A stretch of DNA of 64,000 bases from assembly GCF_907164915.1 (NCBI RefSeq), contig NC_061863.1, forward strand, positions 65,463,364 to 65,527,363, in the 5' to 3' direction. This document shows positions 23,159 through 35,300 of the stretch, in pieces. Source of the DNA: Impatiens glandulifera (lineage: Eukaryota; Streptophyta; Magnoliopsida; Ericales; Balsaminaceae). Both the position numbers and the translations under genes were made by a program. Below the pieces are notes generated by a model, which searched no databases, had not been told where the DNA came from, and saw only the letters and a program-made list of their open reading frames with translations. How positions within the stretch are numbered: the stretch's first letter is position 1; every line of letters starts with the position of its first letter.

Positions 23159-23735
23159 CAATGGGGAAATATAAAAAAGAAGAAGTATATATTTTGTTTT
23201 ATAATATTGACATTAAAAAAATATATTTACACAAAAATGAAATATTTTGTTATAATAATATAATTAGAAAAATACAATAATAATATTTTTGAAAGATTTT
23301 AAAGAATTTTGGACATAATTTTGTTGTTGACATAATTGAGACTTATTTAAAAATGTACACAAATACTTAAAGGTCAAGTTTTAAAATAAACTAATTATAA
23401 TTTTAAAAAAATAATAAAAATAATTAAACAATTAAACAATTATTATAATTTAATTCAATCAAATCTTTAGATAATGGGGAAATATAAAAAAAAAATATTT
23501 GTGTGGTATAATATTAACACAAAAAGAAATAAAATGTTTTGTTATGATAATATAATTTACAAAAATATGGTAACAATATTTTTGAAAGATTTTTATATAA
23601 TTTTGTATAAAAATATTGATATTAACCTAATTGAACTTTATTTAATAATGCGTTTGAAAACTTTAAAAGGTTAAGTTATTTATTAATAAATGAGTTGTAA
23701 TTTTAATAAGATAACAAAATAAGTAAACATAAAAT
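23159..23735. repeat. Direct repeat of about 310 bp, two diverged copies
   Basis: The first copy starts with aatggggaaatataaaaaa at about 23,160 and the second at 23,473. Both continue through a bttttgttat.ataatataatt-type stretch and an aatatttttgaaagatttt stretch, and end in a taattttaa...aataa tail. The short open frame in the second copy is not conserved in the first, so it is not a gene. From 23,736 to 24,039 nothing is recognised. Confidence 0.65.
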
Positions 23736-24039
23736 ATGTTGTTATAATGTCATCCAATTAACCTTATTTAACAAAATTATAAACAGTGATGTATATTTTT
23801 TTAAAATTTGAATCTATTTTCATACACTAAACAATTATAGATCTCCTATACTCATTTTGAATATTTTGCACAAATTGTAATTAAGGTGTTCAAACAAAGA
23901 ATAAGATTATAATAACAAAATCATGTTAATAATATATTGACCAAATAACATGCCAATCTAATTAGTGTGCTTTTCAGGAAGATACATCTTTTACTTCACT
24001 ACAACATTTTGTATCAACCATGGATAGTTATCAACCTTA

Positions 24040-24758
24040 CTTTTACTACTAAAGTTATTAGAAATCAATAAACAATAAAGAAAGATGAATGGATATAAAT
24101 AGATAAATTATTTTTCTTCCCCCACCACAGAAAAAAAAGGATAAATATGTGAAAATAAGCTTATTAAACAATATACATTTTCAAATAAAAGCTATTACTG
24201 ATAAAAAAAAATTAAAAAAAAATAGAATAATCAAAATCTTAACTTAAAAGTGAAAGAAAACAAAATAGAATGGAAATTACATAGTAGAGTTAATTAAGTG
24301 TCCAACATATAAGGAAAATAAATTTATTTAATATTTTTATTGACATTATCACCATAAAATTACAATTTAAGCAAAAGTTTATGAAATAATAAAATAATTT
24401 TATCTTTTGATTCATAATGTAACAAAACAAATGTATTTTTTTAAGTTATATTTTTCTTTTAAAAAGTGTAACAATTTAATTACTTCACACAAAAAACTCA
24501 ATTAATTTATTCACGATAAAACAACAAACCCAATATAAAACATAATTTATTTGTGAGTTAATTAAAAACAATATACAACATGAAAAATAAAATTCATTCC
24601 ACAGCCAAACAGGCCTTAACCTCATACTTTAAATTAAATTAATCTCCCCTGGTTACCAATGAATTGCTTTTATTGAACAAATTGACAAACCAACTTTAAA
24701 ATAATTAAATAAAATGTCATTACATATTAAAACAAAAAATTAAAAACCTACCTTGGGT
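24040..24758. repeat. D module and 5' part of S unit, copy 5
   Basis: Collinear with 5030-5735. The S unit begins at about 24,618 and is interrupted at 24,758 by a hAT element, then resumes at 26,513. Confidence 0.8.
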
Positions 24759-26512
24759 TATAGCTGGGCATCGTGTATAAACGTTTGTATTCGACTCGGG
24801 TAAATTGTGTTAGACTCTTAATCGTGTCGTGTTGTGTCGTATCGTGTCTTGACCCACTTAATATATTATGATTTAAAAACTTTTTCGTGTCGTATTATTC
24901 GTGTCTACAAGTTTATTCATGTCGTGCTAACTCGTGTTTAAATTTGTGTTTCGTGTTATTCCGACTAAATTGTGTCATCGTGTCAACCGAATCGTGGTTT
25001 GACACACTCATGTTATTATTTATTTATATATATTAAATTATATTGTTAGTAAAAATTATAAAATATTATTATTAATTTATTTTAATTTAGAAAATTTAAA
25101 TTAATTTAATAAGTTGAATGTATTTAATATGTAAAATGTGTAAATATAAATTTTAATATGTCAATTATTTAAAATATGTTTTAAAATATACGAATAATTA
25201 TCCAAGTAAAATTAGTTAAATTTGTTGTTATAAAGTTATTAATTTATTTAAAAAATATATATTATATATATTAAGTTAGTTAAATATTATAAATGTGAAA
25301 TTTTATAACTTTTAAAATATTAGATAAGAAATTATACCTAATTATTTAATTAGGTATATGATATTTATTATTATATATAATTAAAATTAATGGAGATTTT
25401 TTTTATAATAAAATAAAGTTTTTTTTTTAATTTTTTATTAACTTTTTAAATTTTAGAATGATTTAAGATTTTTTTTTATAAAATAATTTAGTGATATACA
25501 AATATTAATCAATTATCACTGCAATAAAATATTTTTTTTAGGAAAACATTATTAGAATTGATATATTATTAAATTTTTATTTAATATAATTAAAAGTACT
25601 TTGAGATTTTTTAGGTTAAAATATATTTTTATAACTATCACTATTACATTTTTTTTGAATTAATATTAATTTTATAAATTAATTTTTTATTTAATTAATA
25701 AATTTAATTTAATCTTTTTATTTTATAAATTGATTTTTTTTCTTAGTTAAAATTTCTTATTAAATTATAAAATTTTGGAGTGATTTAAGATTTTAGATAC
25801 TTTAAATATTTTATGATAAATAATTAAATATATGATCCATTACTAAAGAGACTGATTAATTTGGTAATGTTAATGTAAAAGTGGGTAGTTTGAGTAAGAA
25901 TATGGGAAATAAAGTGGGAAATGTGGATAGAAATTATAAATATATATTATTATATTATTAAAATTAAAATTATTATTATATATTTATTATTTTATGTATT
26001 AAAAATAATTGAAATTATAAATAATTATAAAATTAAAAAATTAAAAAGTAATTAATAAATGTAATATGGAAGAGAATTATTAATAGAATAAATTTATATT
26101 ATTTAAGTTAATATTTTTAATATTGTATTTTAGTATGTTTAATTTTAATTATAAATATTACATTTATGAAATTAAATAATTTATTAATTGAATAAAAATG
26201 TAATAGGTTTAGAGAATGTTAATGTGAGTAGTTTAGGTCATGTGAATAATTGTGTGTATGTCGTTTCGTGCGTATACTCGTGTTCGTGTCGTGTCTATAC
26301 TTGTGTCGTGTTTATACTTGTGTTGTGTCTGTGTCGACTCGTAACCGTGTTACGATCGTATAAACTCATAATCGTGTCATGATCGTGTCGTCTCGTGCTT
26401 GTATTGTGTCAACCCAAGACCCGTGTGAGATAATATCGTATCGTGTCGTTCTGTATAAATATCGTGTTGAATCGTGTCGGTTCGTATTTATCAAACTCAT
26501 TGCCCAACTCTA
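24759..26512. mobile_element. Non-autonomous hAT element 1 in the S unit
   Basis: The ends are tatagctgggcat and, inverted on the right, tagagttgggcaat. They are flanked by imperfect 8-bp target copies (ccttgggt at 24,751-24,758, ccgtgtgt at 26,513-26,520, 6 of 8 matching). The termini carry dense subterminal cgtgtcgt motifs at 24,800-25,020 and 26,215-26,490. The centre is extremely AT-rich. No transposase frame is present, so it is non-autonomous. It belongs to the same family as the element at 26,877. Confidence 0.8.
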
Positions 26513-26876
26513 CCGTGTGTACTTGATCTTTTAAATCTACTCAAAAACAATTCATATGCACATCACATTTCCATATTACATGCAATAATTTCAATTACCT
26601 AATATTTCAATGTCCCATTTATCATTAGTTCTTTTTCATAAACATATCATTTCCTAATGTCTATTCAAACAAATTGAACTTCTGGTTTACTTCATCATCT
26701 GCCTTTTATCATTATCCACCGGGAGAAGAAGAAGTTTGGTATGTTATAATCTATTTTATTGCATGCATTGTTATGAATTATGATAAGTTGTTTGATTTCT
26801 TACTACATTGTTAAGATTAATTTGTTACATGCATACTTGTCAAAATAATATATATATATATATTATTAGTTCAACC
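26513..26876. repeat. 3' part of S unit, copy 5
   Basis: Resumes the S unit exactly after the first hAT element (accgtgtgtacttgatc) and runs to ttagttcaacc, where the second element is inserted. Confidence 0.85.
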
Positions 26877-28130
26877 TAGAGCAGAGCAATGAGTTAGCTA
26901 AATACGAATCGACACGATCCAACACGATATTTGTACGGAACGACACGATACAATATTATCTCACTCGGGTCTTGAGTTGACACGATATAAGCACGAGACG
27001 ACACGGTCACGAGACGATTATGAGTTTATACGATCGAAACACGGTTACGAGTCGACACGGACACGACACGAGTATAGACACGACACAAGTATAGACACGA
27101 CACGAGCACGAGTATACACACGAAACGACATAAACACAATTAGTCAAATGACCTATTACATTTTTATTCAATTAATAAATTATTTAATTTCATAAATGTG
27201 ATATTTATAATTAAAATTAAAAACACTCAAAAATAATATTAAAATAAAATACTAACTTAAATAATATAAATTAAATTAAAAAATAAATAAAAAATAAATT
27301 ATATTAATAAAAATGTGAGTCTATTATTATTTTATTTATTTTTTAATTATTTATAATTTTAATTATTATCAATACATTAAATAATAAATATATGATAATA
27401 ATTTTAATTTTAATAATATAATAATATATATTTATAAATTTTACCCAACTTTCTCACTTTCTCTCTCATTTTTTTTCTTAAACTACCCAATTTTATATTA
27501 ACATTATCAAATGGTCACGTCTCTAAATATATTTAATTTTCATTAAATTTATAAATTATTTAATTTTATAAATGTAATATATATGATTAAAATTAAATAT
27601 ACTAAAATATTAAAATAAAATATAAATATTAAATAAATTATATGAATAGAAATTTGAGTCTCATAATAATTATAAGACCTATTACTTTTATTAATTTACA
27701 TATTATTTTTAAAATTTTAAATTATTTTAAAATTTTAATTATTATTAAAACATTGAAACAAAGTATATGATAATAATTTAATTTTGATAATATAATAATA
27801 TTTTATAAGTTTTACTAACAATATAATTTAATATATATAAATAAATAAATAATTAACATGAGTGTCAAGACACGATTGTGTTGACACGATAACAAAATCT
27901 AGTCGGAATAACATGAAATACGAATTTAAACACGAGTTAGTACGACACGAATAAACTCGTGTACACGAATAACACGACATGAAAGAGTCCGTGAATCATA
28001 ATATTTTGAATGGGTTAAGACACGATACGACACACATAAGATTTAGTCACGACACAACACGATACGATTGAGAGTCTAACACGACTTGCCCGAGTCGAAT
28101 ACGAACGTTTATTTACGATGCCCGGCTCTA
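26877..28130. mobile_element. Non-autonomous hAT element 2, opposite orientation
   Basis: Terminal inverted repeats tagagcagagca and tagagccgggcat, with a perfect 8-bp target duplication gttcaacc at 26,869-26,876 and 28,131-28,138. Its right end, read in reverse, matches the left end of element 1 (gggcatcgt then aaacgt then gtattcgactcggg). The two are therefore one family inserted in opposite orientations 364 bp apart. The subterminal repeats are acgacacg-type. There is no transposase. Confidence 0.88.
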
Positions 28131-28860
28131 GTTCAACCCATTATTTAATTTAACATCATCATCTTCCTACAAATCCTAAAGAGAATTAGAGAATATATAT
28201 TGATGTAAATGAGAAATATCTTCTAGTTGAGAGAATAATAAGAATTTAGGGGTGAGATAATGAGACAAAGCTAGAAGATGTCACTGGAGGGAAGTTAGAA
28301 TTTATACAATTTAGACTGAGGGAGATAACTGAAGGAAGAAGAAGAAATTCATAAAAAAAATTAGAAGAAGAAAATGTTGGCTTCAATTTTTTGTTTATTT
28401 ATTAAGCTTTATTACAATCATGAGGAAATAAAATATTTAGAATGGAAGATATGCATTAATGAAAAAAATGGTAGATTTGCAATAATGAAGAAAATAAAAT
28501 ATCTGTAATGAGGAAAATGGAATATTTGCAATAAATTAGAAAGAAGTTTTTTTTTCATATAAATAAAATGTATGTTTCTCTAATTAGATAAGAAAATTAA
28601 GAGAGATAATAACTTGTAATTGTGTTTAAGATATTAAAGATTTTATAAAAAAAAAATCTCCAAATCTTGTTAGTGATTCTCTTTCTCGACCAACAAGCTT
28701 CAGTTAAACGGTAAAAAACAAATTTGACATCATTTTATAGGTAGATATGTGAGACAAGTTTTAAAGTTATGATATTTTTTCCGATAATTTACATATTTAG
28801 ATTTTAGTTGATTGTAATCTTTTTTTAATATCATTTGTAAATTGAGCATATATATATATA
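28131..28860. repeat. M module, copy 4, and downstream sequence
   Basis: Collinear with 6075-6810: the M module from about 28,163, then the AT-rich stretch ending in attgagcatatatatata. Here the collinearity with block A is broken by the inverted PME fragment. Confidence 0.8.
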
Positions 28861-29362
28861 CAAGGTATCTTGGTATCCCAAGAACCTACACCGATAGAAA
28901 GTAGACCGTGTTTCACTTTTTAGTGTCACGGCCTGCTGGTTGGCTGCTCCTGCTGTGTTTTCAAATGTGATGTCGACTGCAAGAAAATCTTGTCCATATA
29001 TGTCTACAAAACAAAATTTGGAAGTCTTATATTATATAAATCTATAATCATCTTTTAATTTAGTTGGAAAAATATTTCAGAATTAAATGCACCTGTAGTA
29101 GCTGTCTTGTCCGTATGAAATCCACTTCCATTACTTCTATCCCCATACACTATGGTTTTGTACATGCCATACCCTACGAGGGTTAGCATGGTCTTCATTT
29201 CGGAAACCACGATGTTTTCTCTATAAATCCCGGGTTTTACCTTTATGTATGTTTGGGAAGTACTGTAATTGGGAGAGGCTGCAATAGTAGCTCCAATTGT
29301 GCTGTATCGGCCTGTTCCATCTTTGGAAACGTAAATAATTTGTGGAAGGCAAGTTCCACAAG
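28861..29362 (-). pseudogene. Inverted 5' fragment of PME
   Basis: Read on the reverse strand, this holds PME exon 1 (from about LPQIIYVSKDGTG at the 29,340 end to GFHTDKTATTG), an intron with intact GT-AG sites (about 29,007-29,092), and the start of exon 2 up to GYQDTL at 28,861. The catalytic VDFIFG and GRPW blocks are missing. The open frame that runs through its upstream end (from 29,414) begins in the neighbouring sense copy read backwards and is artificial. It lies head-to-head with the sense copy that follows. Confidence 0.85.
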
Positions 29363-29380
29363 CAAAGACAAAATATGGCA

Positions 29381-30378
29381 ACGTTGCCAAAGATGGAACA
29401 AGCCGATACAGCACAATTGGAGCTGCTATTGCACATCTCCCAACTACGGTCTACAGTATTTCCCGAACATACATAAAGGTAAAACCCGGGATTTATAGAG
29501 AAAACATTATGGTTCCCGAAATAAAGACCATGCTAACCCTCATAGGGTATGGCAGGTACAAAACCATTGTGTCCGGGGATAGAAGTAATGGAAGTGGATT
29601 CCATACGGACAAGACAGCTACTGCAGGTGCATTTAATTCTAAAATATTTTTCTATCTAAATTAAAAGATGATTATAGATTGATATAATATAAGACTTCCA
29701 TATTTTGTTTTGTAGACATATATGGGAAAGATTTTCTTGCAGTCGACATCATATTTGAAAACACAGCAGGAGCAGCCAACCAGCAGGCCGTGGCACTAAA
29801 AAGTGAAGCACGGTCTATATTCTATCGGTGTAGGTTCTTGGGATACCAAGATACCTTGTATGCAAAAGCTGGAATGCAATTTTATAGAGACTGTGGACTT
29901 CATTTTTGGAAAAGCAGCAGTAGTTTTTCAAAACTGTAGGATTTTCGCTTGTGAACCACTTCTTGCACAGTCAAACACAATTATAGCTCAAGGAAGAGAA
30001 AGTTCCGATGAAGGAGGAGGGACAATCTTTCATAACTGCACCATTCTAGCTGCCGGTGGCTTACAAGGGTCTGTAAAGACTTACTTTGGAAGACCATGGA
30101 GATTCTACTCCAGGGTCGTTATTATGCAGTCAGAGATTCATCCACTTATCGATCCACAAGGGTGGATGAAGTGTGATGACGCTAGTCCCCTGGATAAACT
30201 GTTTTATGCAGAGTATGATAATAGAGGCGCTAGTGCAGACACCTCTAGGAGAGTCACATGGCCAGGACGGGTATTGTTGAATACTACTGCTCAGGCTAAT
30301 TATTATACCGTTAGGAATTTTATCAGCGGAGAAAAATGGATTCCTGTTACAGTTCCACGTTTTCTAGATCTAATATGA
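29381..30378 (+). pseudogene. Pectin methylesterase, block B copy, broken
   Basis: It lacks the start codon and signal peptide; homology to the block A gene begins at acgttgccaaagatgg. Exon 1 has a one-base deletion (gcacatctccc for gcagcctctccc) and a seven-base insertion (ggtctac near 29,450). The intron is at about 29,626-29,715. In exon 2, 17 bases are missing at about 29,892-29,896, so that gactgtgaaatatttgggactgtggac has become gactgtggac; this removes the codons before VDFIFG and shifts the frame. The rest, including YFGRPW and the same C-terminus as the intact gene, is readable to the TGA at 30,376. It cannot make a functional enzyme. Confidence 0.88.
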
Positions 30379-31292
30379 ACTGTTGTTGTTACAATTAGTA
30401 TAAATATTTGTAAGGCTATTTCATAAATGTCATTTTGTCTCCAATCGTATATAATGTGAAACATTCATCCCATTGAACATTGGTCATGTGTAAAAAATGA
30501 AGGGAATATTGACATTACCAAGTATCATCTAGTTTAACATAGAAAACAAAGTGGAATTTGAAGAATAAGAATCAAACTCATCTGAAAAATAGAGTGGCAT
30601 TTTTGTGGTATCTCAAAAGACAATATGTGATAATACCAAGTTGAGATCCTCCTCCTAGGTTGCCACTGAAAACACCAGACTCTTTTAACATCATCTCATC
30701 CTCCTGCTCGTAACTTCTTCATGTAATTCCTTATAAAACTCCTTGCAGTCAATCAATGTATAATATTTTAAAATATTTACTTACAGAATATCTACTCAAT
30801 AAAAAGATGATCAAATTCTTCTTAACTAGAAATATTGTGTTTTTGAATTTGAGTCGCCAAACAATATGTATTTATGTTTATAGTGTGTTTTCATTGCTAA
30901 TCGTATGAAAGATAATTTATAAAATCTTTTCACGATAGTAAATCACTGACTACACCCAAAAAAAGACTTTTACCGACACATAAATAAGGTTTAGCGGCGT
31001 ATATTAGTGCCATCAAAATCTCACCGACACATAAATTAGTGTCAGTAAAAGTGGCAAATCGAATAACAAGTTTGCGTGATTAATCAAGTAATATATCTTC
31101 AAGATTAGAAATAACAATGATAGAATTTCAGGTAACATATTTCAAGATAAAGTCTAAACAAAACTTCAAAGCAAAATCTTAAATTTAATATTTGACTTCT
31201 TCTGAGTTGATACACAAGTTGATACACAAGTGCATTAAAGAAGTTCAATAGCTAGAAAATGTTATTAGTAATATTTATCAAGTACATAAAGT
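30379..31292. other. Intergenic region between broken PME and PMEI, with CACTA-like remnant
   Basis: Collinear with 8670-9578. The CACTA-like terminus remnant is at about 30,943-31,065, with the same accgacaca and ttagtgtcagtaaaa motifs. Confidence 0.55.
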
Positions 31293-31780
31293 TTAACCGT
31301 GATTTATATGTAAAGCAACGAGTGCTAAATTTGATAACATTGTATTCCTTGCACTAAATGATGTGCTAATAAGTTGGCCACTGCATGAATCTTTACAACT
31401 TTGGGCATCGATATAAATTGAATCAATGTTACTTCTAGCATTAAATTTGTCTTTGTTACCTATATTCTTGAATTGCTTCAGGTATTGTCACAAGTATCAC
31501 TGCATACTCTTGTGCACAAATCTCCCAACATTGTTTAAGAAGTCTTCCTTTTGCTTTGTTAAGAAGATCATTTATTTGATCCTGAGTGATAAAAGAATAG
31601 CTCAAAGCAACTTTTAATATGATTACCGTAAACTCATTCACATCAGTTTTACCACTAGCACCGTTCGATCTTAGAGTAGTTATGCAAAGATCGGGAAAAG
31701 AAGTTTTCTTACAAGTATTAATTGTTTAAAACAAAGAGACAGATAAAAATGATGACCAAAGCTTTATTAACTGTGTCCAT
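31293..31780 (-). pseudogene. PME/invertase inhibitor, block B copy, broken
   Basis: From the Met at 31,780 the frame reads MDTVNKALVIIFICLFVLNN and then stops, because 23 bases present in block A (about cgtcaatcaaatcagcataagta) are missing near 31,720. A second lesion near 31,465 inserts a base (tatattcttg for tatatcttg) and ends the frame after PEAIQ. The core with KQCWEIC remains readable. The signal peptide is separated from the mature domain, so no inhibitor can be made. Confidence 0.85.
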
Positions 31781-32358
31781 TGGTTCTTCATGCAAAACTT
31801 CAAATCAGAGTGGGTAAGAATGTTTGCTTATATTGATGATATATATATATATATGATCAAAGATAGATTGCAATACAAAGTTATATATAGAAAAGAGGAA
31901 TTATATGTATATTTTATAATATTTATATCAGATTATCTATATCTACAAATTAAATTAAGGGATCACAAACATGTTTATTTATAATAGGAATAGAATAAAT
32001 AGAGAAAATTAGTTAATTAGACCAAGATATACATGATATATGTAGGTCAGTGAATTTTTTTTTTTTTAACTTTTTAAAATAATAAATGAGGACACATTCA
32101 ATATCTTAATCATCAAATCAGGTTTTACCAAGACTGTGGACATCAATTTAAGGGGCGAGCAGTCAATTTACAAATTTTGATTGAGAAATAAAAATTTAAA
32201 AATATAATCAAATTCATTTAAACTTTAAATGTGGGAAATGTTTAACATAAGAAATAAAGAAATTATTAGTTGAATTGTTTCTTTTATTATTCAACGCTAT
32301 AGAGCTGCTCATTCGGCTTCCCTCCAAACCATTACAGTCTCTTAATCTGTTTCAGAAA

Positions 32359-35300
32359 ATGGCTTCCTCAGCTATTTCAAGGACGTCCAACCTGCGAAGT
32401 CACGTTCAATTCACAGTCTCACAGAGTAAGGTATGAATCGTATAATCGTAGATCGAAGAGATATATAGCATAGGTATATAATTTTCTACTCGATGACATT
32501 GATCTGATTGCTTGAACAGATTCATGCATTTCTTCCGCAGTTTTAGATCTTTTCATCTATTTAGATTGTTTAGTGATTCTCTCTCCTGTAATAAGTTAGG
32601 AAGTGTTAGGGGCTTTTGGAGTTGACTGAACTTGTTGTTAATCAAGTTGTAGTATCCAGTTGTAGTATCCAGTTGCAGACGTAAATCAACAGTAGTGAAA
32701 ATGCTAGGTTTTGTTTACTAATCTAGCAATTTGTCTGTTTGTGATGATGGAAAACATACTGACTCTCTTCCTAGTTTTTTGTTTGTTTTCCTATGTCAAA
32801 AAGGAGATTAGTAGGCAACTGGATTATGTGTTTGTAATGCACATTTCATAGTTTTTATTGCAAAAGATTCGGATACATGCATATGTTTTGTCTTTTGAGA
32901 ACGATATTTCAGAAGTGATCATACTCACATGTTCTGGCAAGTCTCCTTTTCCATCTGTTATTTAGTTTATGAAACAACTGTAGTTATGAGGCATTGTTCC
33001 ATTTAAACATATATGGACAGGCTTCTTTTTCACCAAATTTGGTTTTACTTACAGTTGCTTATTTTTTGTTTTTCTCTCTTGCAGGGTAATGTTCATGAAT
33101 CTTCTTTAGGTTTGATAAAGTTATCCCCAGAGGTTTCCGACGCCTTATCACATAGGAAGCCAGTTGTTGCACTCGAGTCCACCATTATATCTCATGGTAT
33201 GTTTTGAACCTTCTGTTGTGCTCCTGATATTTTTTTGCATAAATATTTGTAGTCAATTTCACGTTTTAGTTCTATACGGTGTTCCCAGCTCAACGAAGCC
33301 TTGTTCTCTGCTCTAATTGAATATATTAGAGACCTTGTGTGGTTAGTCTACTGCAGTTACCATCACTTTGGGAGATGGATGAGATGATTTACCTCTATCC
33401 AACATTTGATTTACAATATCCAGTGTTACAAATGAAAAAATCACACTGTGTGTGGTTCTAGCCAAATGCAAGGTTAAAATCTTCAGTTTTGGTTTTAGTG
33501 GAAACAGTGACATAATCGTTTAATTGCTTTGGGAAACTGTGTGACTAATAACTTCAGTGTGAGTCTGGTATCGTTAGCTCTTCTATGAGTTCTACCATGG
33601 CTTTTTTTGTAGTTCTTTTTGATGTGTTGATTTTAGACAGACCGGATCTTTTTGTTTAGTATGCATCTTTGTCTTTCCATTCTTTCTAACCCATTCTATT
33701 TCTAAATAGAGTTGGGAGAAATAAGAGTTTATGTTGATAGAACCAATTTGAAGATGAAAATCAAACACAGCACGTGAAGTTCCAATGGTATGATTAACTA
33801 TCATTTCAGTATTAAAATCTTGACCAGTCAGCACAATATGAGAAATAGTCAATGTACAGAAAACTAACAAAGATTGTTTAGATGTGTTAGTATGTTTAGT
33901 TTGTCTTTATGAATGAGAACTGTAATACTACTGAAGCATGTACACTTTTCAACATTAGATGTTATTTGTTGGAACAACAATTTATTTTACCTAGCTATAT
34001 TTTCCTGTGTTGCTATTGATGACAAATTCTAATAACGGTTTGATATTTTAAGAGATTCATAATCATATGTTCAAAATAATTGCTGATATCTCGTCACCAC
34101 ATTGACTGTTTTTGTTAGTTTTCTATACCTTCAGTATCCCAATTTCTTTATTCTTCCTCTTACTGTAAGCATTATTGCAAATTTTCTTCAATTGAATGTC
34201 ATTAATTCTCTCTAATAGGCATATGTATGTGGCGTGATAGAAATAAATAATTTTACATTGCTATGCGGTGTGAATATCTCCAGAAGGCATATGATTCTTG
34301 ATCTGTTATGTGTATTATGCAAGTTTTCTTATATATTATATGTCTACAGTCATCATAAACTGTTGATTTGATGTTGAGGATTTTTCCCTTTTTCTTTTTT
34401 CCTTTTACCCTTTCTTTTTCTTTGAAACCTTGTTTATATAGTAATTAGTAAGAAGTCGTGGCACTCTACATGTCGCAATTCACAACACTTGATTAATACA
34501 AACTTTAATTTATAAGAAAATGTATGCAATTAGACAATCTACTGAACATGTTAGTCATATTAATCTAAATTATTTGCGAGGAGACTTGTTTTTTCATAAT
34601 ACTTCTTTCATCCTCAGGAATGCCTTACCCTCAAAATTTTGAGACTGCCAAGAACGTAGAGCAAATTGTCCGTGACAATGGAGCTGTACCTGCAACTGTT
34701 GCTATTTTAGATGGCATACCATGTATAGGTGTTTATTCTGTCCTGTGTTTTCCCTCTTTACTGTTTTCTTGTTCATGAAAAGGCAAAAAAAATATCCAAT
34801 GAAAATAGAAATTAACAGTCTGGCTTTCTTCAGATTTAAATGGCTGGGACTCTATTGCTTATAAAATTGCTGTTACCTTCAGCTGCGGACATAATGTTAC
34901 CAGACATTTTTGTCATTGTGCCCTAATTTTTGACATGAAAAATCCTAATCCTAGCTGGGTAAAGATACATGCTATACAAATTGAAAAACTAGATGTTTGA
35001 TCTTACTAAAACCAGCAACAATCAACTGATTTATGACCAGCATCAGGACATTACAAGCTGTCTTGATGTCACATGCTAATCTTTGATTCTGTAATAAATT
35101 TAATAATGAATGACTGTGTGAATTAAACGGGGTTATTCACACACATACACTAATTTCTATCCAATGGTTTTGTATGTGAACATTATAGTGTTCTCTCATT
35201 TAATTTCAAGTGTTAAAAATAATCTTATTCTGTGTCATTCTCATTTGGTTCCACACTTGGAAAAAGCTAAATAGAAAGAAGCGCTTATATTCCAAACTTT

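Noticed and set aside
26188..27195. Cys/Val-rich and Arg/Asp/Thr-rich short frames
   Set aside because: They fall in the subterminal cgtgtcgt arrays of two hAT elements and arise from the repeated motif.
29055..29414. 119-residue reverse frame beginning with its own Met ahead of a PME-like sequence
   Set aside because: Its first residues are the sense PME copy read backwards across the inverted-repeat junction. The rest is a truncated PME fragment.
31426..31617. 63-residue frame on the + strand
   Set aside because: Antisense of the broken inhibitor gene, with no family similarity of its own.
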